Positions 1-11,651 of a stretch of 64,000 nt of DNA are shown here, piece after piece (position 1 is the stretch's first letter; each line of letters begins with the position of its first letter). Origin of the DNA: Pseudeuparius sepicola. Its lineage: Eukaryota; Arthropoda; Insecta; Coleoptera; Anthribidae. The notes below the pieces were generated by a model, which saw only the letters and a program-made list of their open reading frames with translations, was not told the origin of the DNA and did not search any database. Position numbers and translations under genes: made by a program. The stretch lies in assembly GCA_963920635.1 (NCBI GenBank), contig OY987299.1, forward strand, positions 65,206,692 through 65,270,691, read 5' to 3'.

Positions 1-540
1 AACAAAGTCACATGACCGCCTTGCGATCTATTACCAGGGTCGGACTAATATGAGATTCCATGTGGCTTGTAATTCTGAACTAATTCTTTTAGAAGTTCTG
101 AAAATTGTGTTTTTACCTTTCGTGGATCTTTATAAATTTCCTCAAATTAAGTAACAAAATAAATTTACAGAATATACTGCTCGCGATCCGATCTAAAATA
201 TGCAGGAAACTCGACTGAGGGAAGAGCCGGCCCTGCATTCTGCTCGCCGCGTAAACACTTGACATTTTATGACGGCCAGACCAATAAGAGAATAGGTCAC
301 GTGGTGGCCAATGTTTTTATCCACTGCCTCTGTAACTTGTATAGACTTTAGTGCAAATTATCGCTAGCAGAGGCATATGATTGGTTGGATTTTTATGGAA
401 GGAGCTACCTTATTGGATGCAAGCAGTATGAGGGAAATAATCGTTACAATATATTCCTATACCTAGTCTTTCTAAAAAGGAACACATTAATTTGGCCGAA
501 TATATCACATGCGTTCTTTTTTTAAATAAAGCAATAATTA
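1..540. other. No recognisable gene
   Basis: I see no ORF with family-like content, no RNA gene and no clear repeat structure here. The short ORFs crossing the right edge lie inside the fold-back repeat that starts near 545. Confidence 0.5.
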
Positions 541-544
541 AAAA

Positions 545-3005
545 TAGGCGGTGGCTATTTATACGTTCCACGTATATAAAAGCCGGTATAAGTACGTCTT
601 GTGTTCTCATTACTGGCGAGTTGAATCACGTGACTTCTTTGGACGTTCATTTAACTCCATACACGTCACACGTCCGAAGTAAACTTATTTAGATACGTAG
701 GAAGTGCATTTTTTTAAGCGCCTTTGCAATAAGGAGCGTATGTCCTCCTTTTTGGAGGGTTTTAAAAAATGAAGGGGACATTCGCACCATATTGTGGCAG
801 TCGGCAGTAACGCCCTGTCGCATGAAAAAAGAAGCGGTAATTATTTCCAAGGGTGTAACCCACCCCCCATTTTCTTAAATTTTTGGCTAGGTACCCCCCC
901 CCCATTTTCGCCCGACGTTCGGCGCTGTAACCCTCCCCCAATCTTTTTGAAATTTTGGTTATATTTTGGAAAATAGAAGGGGTGCCAAAATTTCAAGAAA
1001 ATCGGGGTGGTTACGCCATTGGAAATAATTACCACTTATTTTTCATACGGCAGCGCCTATCACCTAAAAAGGAGGGCATACATTCCTTATTGCAACTATG
1101 CTTGAGAAAAATGCACTTCCGACGTATCTAAATTAGTTTACTTTGGACGTGTATGGAGTTAAATATTCCAGTAGGAAATCCCAGTCAAAATTTCCCGCTT
1201 CTCCCAAGGTTCCATCCAACCCTACAAGGTGGAGCTGACGTCGCTCACCGAGCAGAGAAATGGAGTCACCGAACCATAACTATTTTCGTTCTACCGGCCA
1301 AAAGCATTGACGCCGCATTTCTATAACCTATACTATATATTTTGTGATTTATTTATGTTATGGATATTTGGATATCATGTTTGTGTAGATCATTTGTAAA
1401 TCTTTCATTGTAAGTATTTGTAGATATTATATTATTTGAAAATATGAGTTCTCATAGCTATAACAGACTAATTAAAAAAGAGGAGATGTATCAAGTATGT
1501 GATCTTTATAATGTGCAATTTTGTCGTGGCTGTTATGTACATGGATCTCCTGCTCCCTGCTCCTAGTATCATAGGGACCAACTCTGTGGTTATACTAAAA
1601 GAAAACCGTTCCTAAATAGGGCAGGTAATGGAAACTATTTTATCTTATCCTAGCTATGTCAGCTCATCACTGACAAACTCTACTAAATAGTTCGATAAAT
1701 ATTGACCCTAGTAAAATTCGTTACCTAGTTTTCCAAATATTTGCACTTTTATGAATTTCATGAAAATCAACACATTATGCCCGCTGAATGTCGAACAAAA
1801 ATAGGGGGGGTAGCCAAAATGTCAAGAAAATCGGGGGTGGGTTACACCATTGGTAATAATTACCCCTTTTTCCATATGGCAGCGCCCATTGTTTAGGTCT
1901 CGGTTTAGGTTAAGTTTGAGTGGCTATAGTAGCTACACTTCGCAAAGACATTTTATTATTATTATTATTGTTGCCGACTGCCACAATATGGTGCGAATGT
2001 CCCCTTCTTTTTTTATTCGTCTTGCGCTCTCATTGGCGAGTTGAGTCAAGTGACTGCTTTGGACGTACGTTTAACTCCGTACACGTCCGAAGTAAACTTA
2101 TTTAGATACGTCGGAAGCCGTCGGAAATGCATTTTTCTCAAGCATCTTTGTATTAAGGAGCGTATGCCCTCCTTTTTGGGGGATAGGCACTGCCGTATGA
2201 AAAAAGAAGGGGCATTCACACCATATTGTGGCAGTCGGCAGCGATGTAAACAAGCCGATTCATCATCCATCGGACAGTATACCCCGATTACTGTAAGAAG
2301 TCCCGATTTTGTCAGATGACATTCTCCACAAAATCCCTAGGAATTTTTTGTTAACCATGGGTATAACATTGGTATATGTGTCTCAAACAGTTAATGACGT
2401 CACTCGTTGATTTATGACGTGAAAAGTTACCCAAGTGATACGAAAAAAGAGCATAATAAAATAAAAACCCTATTGCAATCACGATTATGCCGCTACAAAT
2501 AAAAATAACTATGACTACAACTCAATAATAATTTAAACGTCATGGAAACACTTTCGTTTTGGTATTTTGTAATAATCAGCTGCTCTTGGCAGCGTCTAGG
2601 GGCGGACTCACGCAAATTTAGCTTCGGTGTGTCAAAGTGACAGTGAAGGTTTTCCAGATCGTTCAAACTGGTTCAAACATTCGGTAATGAAAATATTCGC
2701 GGGTTTTCTACGTTTTGTGAGTTTTACCGTCATCTGAGTTTTTCTTGTTCTTGTTACTTTTCGTATTATTAGTGCAAATGGGCTCGTTACTGACCTCAAC
2801 TTATGACCCGGTTGCATTTTTTGCTGCATTGATGCCAACTTAGGATATCGAAATTACCAATTGACAGTCCCAGTAAGGACTTCTTAAAATAATTTGAGTA
2901 TAGAAATAAGGTTCTGTGTCACGTGACTCATTCCACCAATGAGAGCGCAAGACGTATTGCGACTTTTATATATGTCAGATGTATAAATAGCCACTTTTTT
3001 GAAAA
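545..3005. mobile_element. Composite fold-back element, about 2.4 kb
   Basis: The outer ends are inverted copies of each other: the block at 548-640 (gtggctatttata ... tcacgtgac) recurs reversed at about 2,920-2,998. A second module, running from ggacgt through cttatttagatacgt to ggaggg, occurs three times: forward at about 638-760, reversed at about 1,060-1,165 and forward at about 2,058-2,185. A third module containing runs of C and the words ggtgtaaccca and aattatt occurs forward at 835-905 and reversed at 955-1,035 and 1,800-1,862. A fourth (gaaggggacattcgcaccat) is forward at 770-810 and 2,207-2,250 and reversed at 1,978-2,012. No transposase is visible. This looks like a non-autonomous fold-back transposon or a cluster of related MITEs inserted into each other. 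Confidence 0.6.
1951..1971. repeat. (TTA)n microsatellite
   Basis: A short run of TTA/ATT units inside the fold-back composite. Confidence 0.7.
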
Positions 3006-3400
3006 TATTGTGGCAAGTTTGGGTATTTATAGGGATTTTCTGTGTTACGACCTTAATACCAATTTTAGTTACTTTTAAAAAAATTACGGGAAATGATAGA
3101 TTACGCTCCAGTTTATTTAGTATTCACATTTACTAATGTATAACTATTGCTTATTAGATTTTTGCGATTCATGGAGTTATTTACTTATTATGTTTGCATA
3201 AGTATTTTTGCTTTCGTGTAGGTAGTAGGTATTGAAATTGCACAATGAATTGACCAATTTATTAATGGTGTAAAACATAGGTACCACGTTGTCTACAATT
3301 TCTTGGCCAATTTATTGTGCAATTTATTGGCCAAGAAATTGACAAGTGTAATACCAACGAGGTAAAATCACAAATTTTTTCTTTCTGGGTATTTTTTAAA
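3006..3400. repeat. Intergenic sequence with a short palindrome
   Basis: No gene is seen. At 3,296-3,343 there is an inverted repeat of caatttcttggccaa separated by an AT-rich loop, and nearby at 3,250-3,262 a similar word (gaccaatttatt). It is too short to assign to an element. Confidence 0.5.
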
Positions 3401-4000
3401 GCTACGGTTTGTTAGAACATTCCGTCGAACGGCGCCGAACGTCGGCTGTAATCAAAACAATGAAAACGCCCAGGATGGTTTGGTTTGTTAGATTTCGTCC
3501 AGCCGGGCCGACTGCAGACCGCCCGAGTGTCAGCCTGAGCGTCCGTCACCGTGTGCGTCGTAATCTGTTTGAGTTTGATTACAACGGAAACGTCGGCGGA
3601 GCGCTCGACCCACGGCTGTTTCTTGGGATTCATAATTATGATAAAAATGCATTGTAGCAAATAATATAGTGTCCTTTCAACAGATACTTTATAAGATCCT
3701 TCGGTTCTTCGATTTACGAATATTTTACTTGTTTTTTTTTTATTGGATGGTCGAAAAGTGTATTCATAATTTATTTTCTTCCTCATAATTCGTCAATAAT
3801 AAACCAGATGCTATTCTTACCTTATTATTGATCATTTTATAGGTATATATTTAAGGAACAACGAGCAAACGCACTGACTGTTGAACGCGGAATAAAATTT
3901 CTAACAAACCATCCCGGCTCAACGTCAGTCGCGGCGTTTTCGTCAACGCGAACGCTGTCGCTGTCACTGTGCGCCGCCGACAGTTCTAACAAACCATAGC
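3401..4000. mobile_element. Non-autonomous DNA transposon with GGTTTGTTAGAAC ends
   Basis: The terminal inverted repeats ctacggtttgttagaac (3,402-3,418) and gttctaacaaaccatag (3,983-3,999) differ at a single base. Subterminal copies of the same word lie inverted at about 3,475-3,492 and 3,898-3,913. The interior is GC-rich near both ends and AT-rich in the middle. Two long ORFs overlap here on opposite strands, but neither resembles a transposase, so I treat them as chance. I could not assign a superfamily or fix the target duplication. Confidence 0.55.
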
Positions 4001-4033
4001 TTAAGGCTGGAGATAAAACGTCATCAAAAGTAC

Positions 4034-4328
4034 GTTTGGTTGCCTGTATCAATAGAATTTTATTTACAACTAGCTGGAAAAACTAGTGAATTTGAAAGAT
4101 TTACAAAAAATACGGGTATTTTTAAAATGCTTATAGATACAAATGACACTATTTTAAAAGTTATAGCTGCTAGAAAATAAAAAAGATACAACTAATTTTT
4201 CAGCTATAACTTCTAAAATAGTGTCATGCTTATTTTAGAAATACCCTTTCAAATAAATAAACCTTTCAAATGCACTAGCTTTTCCAGATAGTTGTAAATA
4301 AAATTCTATTGATACAGGCAACCGAACA
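4034..4328. mobile_element. Palindromic MITE, about 295 bp
   Basis: The arms read ggttgcctgtatcaatag at the left and ctattgatacaggcaacc at the right. The match continues inward for about 60 bp and then again around the centre near 4,180, where agttatagctg is opposed to cagctataact. No coding content. Confidence 0.7.
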
Positions 4329-5290
4329 AACATTGATCACCAACCTGTGCCGTGTGGTTTAGGTATACAGGGTAGGTACTCCAGAAAATCAAATTTTTAA
4401 TTTTGGCACCACTTTGTGACTTTGTAACTTGTATTGATATTTTGTGTACAAGAGGTTTTGAGCTATGGCCAATTCGTGAGTCACCTCACTAACCATAAGT
4501 GAGTTGCTTAAATACCATAGCAAATAATTTGATTGTGGTCATGTAGGTTTTCTTGCTGCAATAATTAAAGTAGCTCATTAATAATAATTAAGTTGCTCAC
4601 TAGCCACAAGTGAATTGCTTACCTACCATAGAAAAAAAAATTATTTGTGGTTGTATTAATTTTTGTTACTGTGAATAATAATAATAATTTATTATTTATT
4701 TATACAGGGTGTAACTTTGATAAGTACAGAAATTTTAAGGGCAGGTCAGGAAAAATGCGCTTGTTACGACTATGCAATTAAAATTTTTCTAAAGTGCATA
4801 TTAACGTCAAAAAGAATTTTTTAAAACATGCTATTAAAACCCCTTTTTCTGACGCCACAGCCAGGGGTCCTTGACCTTGCCTTGTTGTCAGATGTAGGTA
4901 TAGCTCTTTCACAGTATTTCAGGAATAGTCTTTCAACTAATTTTTTACCTACCTTTCGGATGCCTGGATGATTTTCCTTGCGGGTGTCGTACTTCTTTCT
5001 TAAAAAAAAAATCCTCTCGAAAATCACAAGAAGCACTAGGTAACTAGTTGCCAGTCGAATCGCTTTTTCCGAGGCTTTTTCGCAGTATTTGAAGAATATT
5101 GACGCAACCATGTATCATTTGGTGTATGTGGAGATTAAATAAATAAATAAATAATTTTTGGACAACTCCTTAATGGTTCATTTAGAGAATAGCTCGACGA
5201 ATAGCATGAAAAAGCCTACCTTTGAAAGGCATCGATTATTTTTACTATTTTCTTGTGTTTAGATACTATCCAAAAATCTTCACAAAATCA
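4329..5290. repeat. Repeat fragments, no gene
   Basis: Single copies of the TATACAGGGT end motif occur at 4,364 and 4,703 without an obvious partner, so these are probably remnants of the palindromic MITE group seen elsewhere in the window. Diverged direct repeats (gttgctta, taccatag) lie at about 4,480-4,640. A second direct pair (aaaatcaca ... gcacta ... taactagt) lies at about 5,020-5,055 and 5,283-5,318. A (TAAA)n run is at 5,136-5,153. No believable CDS. Confidence 0.45.
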
Positions 5291-5314
5291 CATAAAGCAC
5301 TAAGTACCTAACTA

Positions 5315-7047
5315 GTGGCACTGTTTTTATACTATGGTCGTGAAGGTATAACACTTCGTAGTCTATTTTTATGGAAATACGAACAAAACAATGAGATTTT
5401 GGGTCTTCCAAATAAGCTCACGTATGGTCTCGATGGTATTCCTAATTTGTTATTGAAGGAGTGTGTTTGCACGATTGTGCTGCCTCTATATCTACTTTTT
5501 AATAGGTCATTGTCATCATCAGTTTATCCTGATATTTGGAAAGAGAGCTATGTTGTTCCAATATTTAAAGCGGGGGAAAAGAATAACATTGAAAACTATC
5601 GCAGCACATGTATACAGTCTGCCATTCCGAAGTTATTTGATTGTTTGGTAAGCAAGCAGATTGCTTGGCTGTGTAAAGGTCTTATTTGTCAGGAACCACA
5701 TGGCTTCTCTAAAAACAAATCAACTATGTCAAACTTATTAACCTATCAACTGGATATTCTTCATAATATGGAAAGTAGAAAGCAAACTGACTCTATCTAC
5801 ACGGACTTCTCGAAAGCATTCGATCGTGTTGATCACAAGATCTTACTTAATAAGTTGCTCTTAATGGGCTTCAATCAGGATTTTGTCTCATGGTGGAAGA
5901 ATTCGTTGATGGGTCGGACTCAGCGTGTGAAGGTGGGCTGCTTCTACTAAGACACAATTTCGGTCACATCTGGTGTTCCCCAGGGTGGTCATAGTTCTCC
6001 TATATTATTTAACATTTTTGTTAATGATATTGTTGAGTGTTTCCTTAATAGCCGATCCGTAATGTTTGCAGACGATCTCAAGATATGGAGGACAGAGGAA
6101 TGTAGCGTTGACCAGGAGCTTCTACAGGAGGATTTGAATCGGCTGTCAGGTTGGTGCCTAAGGAACATATGCTTAAACGTTGGGAAGTGCTGTTTTATAA
6201 GTTTTTCTTGTAAAGTGGCTAGAATTGAAACAAACTACTGCATCGATGATCAACAACTTAATTGTCATTCTTCTGTAAAGGACTTGGGTGTTACCTTTGA
6301 CGAAAAGTTAACTTTTGTTGAGCATATTAACTCGATTTCTGTTAGGGGTGCCAAGATGTTGGGTTTTATTATGAGAAACTGTAGCTTTTTTCAACTGAGG
6401 CCACTAGGGTGGTCTATTGTTCTTTGGTTAGATCCATATTGGATTTCTGCTCAGTTATATGGTCACCTTATTTCCTGATTCATTCGGATTCCGTGGAAAG
6501 GGTACAACATAGATTTTTGCGAGATTGTGCATTTCAAAATGGGATTAGAATTGCGGGCCCTGACTACAGCGAAGCTGAGGTACAATTGAGGTTACCTCCT
6601 TTGGGTAAACGTAGAGACATGCTTGGCATGACGTTTTTGTACAAGATTATTAATGGTGTGATTGATTGTCCTACTCTTTTAAGCCAGATTTGTTTAAATG
6701 TGCCTTATTATCTTGGGTTGCGTAGTCATTCTTCCTTTAACATTCCCTTTCATGGAACAACCTATGGGGCAAATGGACCTCTAGTTAGATATATGTATCA
6801 GTTAAATAAACTAAATGTTGATGTCTTCAATTTGCCTTTAAGCAAACTTAAAAAAGTAATAAATTTTAAGGGGTCACTGGTTAAGTGGTTAAGTTGCATT
6901 TTATTTTTTTATTATTATGGATATCTTTCGATTACATTTGGTAACCTTCATCCGATACTGTACGCAACCACTACATTGTAAATTGTAAATTTGTCACTAA
7001 ATGGGGTTATCCCGTATAAATAAATAAACAAATAAATAAATAAATAA
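5315..7047 (+). pseudogene. 5'-truncated non-LTR retrotransposon reverse transcriptase
   Basis: This is the reverse transcriptase half of a non-LTR retrotransposon; the endonuclease part is absent. Motifs seen in order: GLDGIP (start of the RT domain, about 5,430), GFSKNKST, the motif A stretch FSKAFDRVDHK (about 5,810), SGVPQGG...SPILFN (about 5,970), the catalytic FADD (6,065) and NVGKCCF. The frame is broken by a stop at 5,948-5,950 and by a frameshift near 6,400; the second part continues to 6,981. After the stop comes a short 3' UTR and an (AAAT)n-type tail at 7,016-7,047, the usual 3' end of such elements. Jockey- or CR1-like by motif style; the exact clade is not determined. Confidence 0.85.
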
Positions 7048-8344
7048 AACACTTGGTTTTTTCACCGCACACTTAAAGCGGCGCAATTCCAAAATAGGGA
7101 CGTCTCGGGTTTCCCTCAGCTGATTTATTCCAACGGGGTACTCAGCCAGATGACTACGACTAGGTGGATTGTACAATTAGATCCATACCGTATGCATCTA
7201 ATAAAACCCGGATTTTCGCGAACCCTTGAAGCTGCTTCTTTTATCCTCGTGCGTAATTGTGGTACCTATCTAGCACTGTTTTCATACGAAGGCCGCAAAT
7301 GTTTAACACTGCATTTCTTAACGGAAATATGAAAAAATCACTTGTTATTTCACTGCAAACTCGCAGCGGAAATTGCAACAGGTTTGGACATCACTGCCGG
7401 TTCAAAAAATGCCCAACGGGTCTTTAAAAATGTACAGAAGCAGGTTCACTTCTGACGACAGTTCGTAAAACAAAGCAAAGCAGCGGAACAATATCGGTTA
7501 GCACGACGCGACGTTTGCATACGCGTCCACGTTTTGGAAACAGAATTATTATACCACAGAATAGCCACACGTAAGGCATTCTGTATAATAATAAATTGCT
7601 TGTTGAAGCTGGCGCTCCCAAAAATAACAGACGGACGCGGATCGTCATCAATCAGCTGTTTAATCCCATACTGGGACGGACGATCTTCGACTAGCGCGAC
7701 GGCTACAGCGCGGCAGTACGGCGACGGAGACGGCGTGCGCACAAGCTTTCCCCCATACCGTCCACGGCCATTATTGGGTGTTGCCATTTATGCCGACATG
7801 TCCCCAAACTAACTGCCGATGTTTGAATTTTCGCGGATTTATACGGCGGTTCATTCGTTATAAGTTGGCGGTTCATTCGTTATAAGTTTATCTACCATCT
7901 CGTATAATCATTACACACAAAAACGGGTAAATCCATGTAAAAATCCACTACACAATTAAATTACTACGCGATTAAATTACTAAATCTGGTAAATTTTCAC
8001 CAGACATTGTAGCGCCGCTCTGAGAGAAGTAGGGGCCGCGAGCCGAGAGTGTGCAGATGGCCATCGCGATTGGCTAATATCGCGCGTACAAATTATCAGT
8101 AGTGGGGATCACCTGTGGCGTTGTTGTTTCAAGTGGTGGGTGGCCGGTGCCCCACGCTCCTCTGTAATTTAGTAGGTAGCCGGCGTGTCGACGTGGAATT
8201 TAGAGCAAAATCGTGTAATTAAGTGAATCCATTCGTGTATTTTTAATTTTTAATTTTAGCTAAAAAATAGCCGACGCTATTTTTGAAGGAAAAAAGGTGC
8301 TCTACAAATTTGTTCTCTTGACATTTTCTTGAATTTTGCATATA
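7048..8344. other. No recognisable gene; moderately GC-rich patches
   Basis: No ORF here resembles a known family. Sequence at about 7,620-7,770 and 7,990-8,200 is noticeably richer in CpG than its surroundings, so this may be relatively unique host DNA rather than transposon, but I cannot show function. Confidence 0.4.
7845..7888. repeat. Perfect 22-bp tandem duplication
   Basis: The unit starting ggcggttcattcgtt occurs twice back to back (7,845-7,866 and 7,867-7,888) with no mismatch. Confidence 0.85.
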
Positions 8345-9072
8345 CAGGGTGTCTACTGACGGAGGGCCACTTGGAAATATCTCGACAAATATGCATTTTT
8401 CGGAGAACTTTATTTGAAAAAAAAAAAAAAAAGCTTTTTGATGGCCCAACTTTGTGTAAAAACAAATTCGAGATCCATGGCCTACTTTCCGAGAAATTTT
8501 TGAAGAACCCGAAAATTGCCGAAACTTCTTTGGTGTGTAACTTTTTTATTTCAAGAGTTATCGAAAAAGTTTCTGAATAGAATCTGTAGGCAAAATTGAT
8601 TACTTTAAGCCTGCTTTATCATAATTTGGCAAAATGCCGCGGTTTAGGGGGTGCTCTCTTAGCGCTTAAAAAAAGTTACTCAATTATAGCAGGCCATGGC
8701 TACCTATTTTATGCACTTTCGATCGATATATCACAAGCGCTACATATCCCTTGCGTTAGCCTGATTTACAACAATTTTTTTTTAAAAAAATTTAAATTTA
8801 GATGTCTTGGAAAAATGCTTTCAAAGTTCGGTTAAATAAACTACAGCTATCAATTTAATTAATTTCACAACACATTACATTGCAAATCTTTTGTCGAAAT
8901 GAAATTTGTTGCGAGAAATCTGCATCTCCCATATTTTTGAAATTTTCTAGTATGCCTTGAAAAACAATGGCAACCAGCTTCTGTCAGTCAATCAATTGGA
9001 TCTTTCAAACATTATTGTTTGATAGAAGTTGAAACAATTGATTTAAGAAATAGGTACTTGTATAAAATTAGC

Positions 9073-9267
9073 ATGGCATTTTCAAACGAAGACACATTCA
9101 ATTTATTTGTAATGTACGTGGAAAGCAACTTTAATTCAACGCTAGCGTTAACACAATATCAACATAGATATCCACACGCCCCTAGTCCAAATAGAACCAT
9201 ATTTAAAAAGTTATCAAGTAACTTAAAAAATCATCAAATCGGAGATGTGTGTAAAAACACGCCATGA
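9073..9267 (+). pseudogene. Transposase N-terminal fragment (DUF4817-like helix-turn-helix)
   Basis: The reading starting MAFSNEDTFNLFVMYVESN and going on to TIFKKLSSNL follows the pattern of the DUF4817 helix-turn-helix found at the start of many insect Tc1/mariner-type transposases: aromatic residue, acidic pair, Y-x-E, a run ending Y-x-x-R-(Y/F)-P, then T-(I/F)-x-(K/R)-L. It stops at the palindrome centre, and a degraded mirror copy with a stop codon runs on the minus strand at about 9,231-9,425. No catalytic domain follows. The family link is from memory of the consensus and was not searched. Confidence 0.5.
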
Positions 9268-9425
9268 TTTTTTAAATTTACTTGATAACTTTAAATATGG
9301 TTCTATTTTGACTAGGGGCGTTTGGATATCTATGTTGATACTGTCTTAACGCTAGCGTTGAATTAAAGTTGCTTTCCTACATTACAAATAAATTGAATTT
9401 GTCTTCGTTTGAAAATGCCATGGTA
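9231..9425 (-). pseudogene. Mirror copy of the transposase N-terminal fragment
   Basis: This is the reverse-strand partner of the fragment in the left arm. The start MAFSNED is conserved, but an in-frame stop follows the residues FVM, and the copy carries scattered substitutions. It shows that both arms of the palindrome were made from the same 5' end of a transposase gene. Confidence 0.5.
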
Positions 9426-10153
9426 ATTTTATACAAGTACCTATTTCTTGAATCAATTCTTTCAACTTCTATCAAACAATAATGTTTGAAAGATCCAATT
9501 GATTGACTGACAGAAGCTGGTTGCTATTGTTTTTCAAGGCATACTAGAAAATTTCAAAAATGTGGGAGATGCAGATTTCTCGCAACAAATTTCATTTCGA
9601 CAAAAGATTTGCAATGTAATGTGTTGTGAAATTAATTAAATCGATAGCTGTAGTTTATTTAACCGAACTTTGAAAGCATTTTTCCAAGACATATAAATTT
9701 TATTTTTTTTTTCTAAATAAATTGTAAATCAGGCTAACGCAAGGGATATGTAGCGCTTGTGATATATCGATCGAAAGTGCATAAAATAGGTAGTTTTTTG
9801 ACGCCATGGCCTGCTATAATTGAGTAACTTTTTTTAAGCGCCAAGAGAGCACCCCCTAAACCGCGGCATTTTGCCAAATTATGATAAAGCAGGCTTAAAG
9901 TAATCAATTTTGCCTACAGATTCTATTCGGAAACTTTTTCGATAGCTCTTGAAATAAAAAAGTGACATGCCAAAAAAGTATCCGCAATTTTCGGGTTTTT
10001 CAAAAATTTATTGGAAAGTAGGCCATGGATCTCGAATTTGTTTTTACACAAAGTTGGGCCATCAAAAAGGTAATTTTTTTTCAAATAAAGTTCTCCGAAA
10101 AATGCATATTTGTCGAGATATTTCCAAGTGGCCCTCCGTCGGTAGACACCCTG

Positions 10154-10814
10154 TATAACAAGTTATAATCAAATAATCGAGAAAAAAGGGGTTGCAATTT
10201 TTTTCACATCTAATATATTTTTTTCTGATAACGACAGCGCAAAATTTTCTTAACAAAAGTTGTTCACTACGAAATCATCTATGACATTTGTCTGAACAAC
10301 TTTTTTCTATCAGCAATAGTTTATTTCCGATAGCGTCTCAAAGTTGCCACAACGTCTCCTAGCACCTCGTAGCACCCAAGTACGCGCGCTATTCCTTGCC
10401 TGTACCTTCCAAAATTTCCCAAGTTTTTTATACCTGACTGTACTTTGACATACAGTTATGAGAGCATAATAATTAATTGTGTTTGCGTGTCGTAGTTTAT
10501 CCTAGTTACCTATGAACTTAATTTGGCCATGGAACAAAGCAAACTATTGAACTGTCAATGTGCCTGAGCAGAAATTCAGTTTTATACTTGAACGTTCGTT
10601 AAATTGTGCTTGCGACAAACCATGAGCGATTGTTTTGTGTGCCAACGAACGTTGCAAGTATATACTGAATTTCTGTTTAGACACATTGACAGTTCGATAG
10701 TTTACTCTGTTCCATGGCCGACTAGAACTTAAAAGTTAACTAAGATTTATTGTAATGAAAAATAAACAGTATCATTTCTGATCTTAATTTTCTACTTTTT
10801 GAAATAAGTATATA
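10154..10814. other. Intergenic sequence between two palindromic elements
   Basis: No gene is seen. The only structured part is the palindrome at 10,523-10,722. Confidence 0.5.
10523..10722. repeat. Palindromic repeat, about 200 bp
   Basis: The arms ttggccatggaac (10,523) and gttccatggccgac (to 10,722) continue inward for about 75 bp with a few mismatches, including cagaaattcagt against actgaatttctg. It has no coding content and no clear TA or other target duplication. Probably a small MITE. Confidence 0.65.
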
Positions 10815-11601
10815 CAGGGTGGCCCATTTAAAATGGAAGCACCCTCGTACAATTTTTATTTTTCATCCCATTTTAGCCGTTTTTTTTTTCTAAAGATAGG
10901 TCACTAAAATTCTACTTTGGTGCAAAATTTCAGGCGTTAATATCAATTATTAAGGCCTCTACGAATTTTTTTCTAGCGATTTTTTTATTTAAAATCTGAT
11001 ACCACAGCGTTAATAAGGACGCCCTAAAACGCCCCTATACCTACCTAATTTGAACAAAAAATATACAGGGAGTTCCATTCTGCAGGGTGTCACAGTTGAG
11101 CAAAATATTAATTTTAAAGGCATCTGAAGAGTCAAGTGTGCCATGGAATCCCGTCAAAACTCAAAACAGTGGGATAGTGAACAGGACTACTCAAAGTGTT
11201 GGTGTGCAAAGATTCAATACAAAAATGTACAGGGTATTTTTATCTGGGCCATCTCAAAATGCTGAATTTTTATGAAACTTTATACGGATCAAGAGTGCCC
11301 TGGAATCATTGAAAAAATATTAATAAACAAAAACGTAATTTATTTTTTTACAATATGACAACCAACAAATAAAAATAATTTAATAGTTCAGGAATATTAC
11401 GGTCCAAACTGCGATATATCCGACAAAATTCATAAAGTTTTGAAAATTGGTGGAAATAATCAGGACAGCATATGTAATAATAAACCGAAAAGTTCCCATC
11501 CCTAAATTGTGTGCTTCATCCCCCAGGACGTCCTTTCTACCCCCATTTTGAGTTTTTCTAGATTATATCGGCAACCATGTAATTTTCGACAAAAATACCT
11601 A

Positions 11602-11651
11602 CAGCGTGGCCCGTTTGGAATGGAGACACCTCTGTAAAATTGTTATTTTTC
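11602..11651. mobile_element. Truncated end of the CAGTGTGG MITE
   Basis: Fifty bases matching the left end of the MITE at 16,064 (CAGCGTGGCCCG here, CAGTGTGGCCCG there) follow a TA. At 11,651/11,652 the match stops and reverse-oriented gypsy protease sequence begins, so this is a rearrangement breakpoint. Confidence 0.75.

Larger units (their letters stand above)
8345..10153. mobile_element. Palindromic Tc1/mariner-type element, 1.8 kb
   Basis: The ends read CAGGGTGTCTAC (from 8,345) and GTAGACACCCTG (to 10,153), flanked by TA on both sides, as expected for IS630/Tc1/mariner transposition. The whole element is one long palindrome with its centre near 9,249; matching points include aggccatggatctc at 10,020 against its reverse at 8,470, and agcaggccatgg at 8,689 against its reverse at 9,801. 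The innermost part of each arm carries the same transposase-like N-terminal segment (annotated separately). It appears non-autonomous. Confidence 0.85.

Noticed and set aside
3412..3786. 124-aa minus-strand ORF as a gene
   Set aside because: It lies within the inverted-repeat element, has no family-like motif and overlaps an equally open ORF on the other strand.
5315..5950. The 211-aa ORF as an intact gene from its ATG
   Set aside because: The first 40 or so residues do not resemble RT; the match starts near GLDGIP, and downstream catalytic motifs lie beyond stops, so it is a truncated pseudogene.
9019..9267. The whole 82-aa ORF as a gene
   Set aside because: Only the part from 9,073 matches a transposase N-terminus; the upstream residues lie in the non-coding arm.
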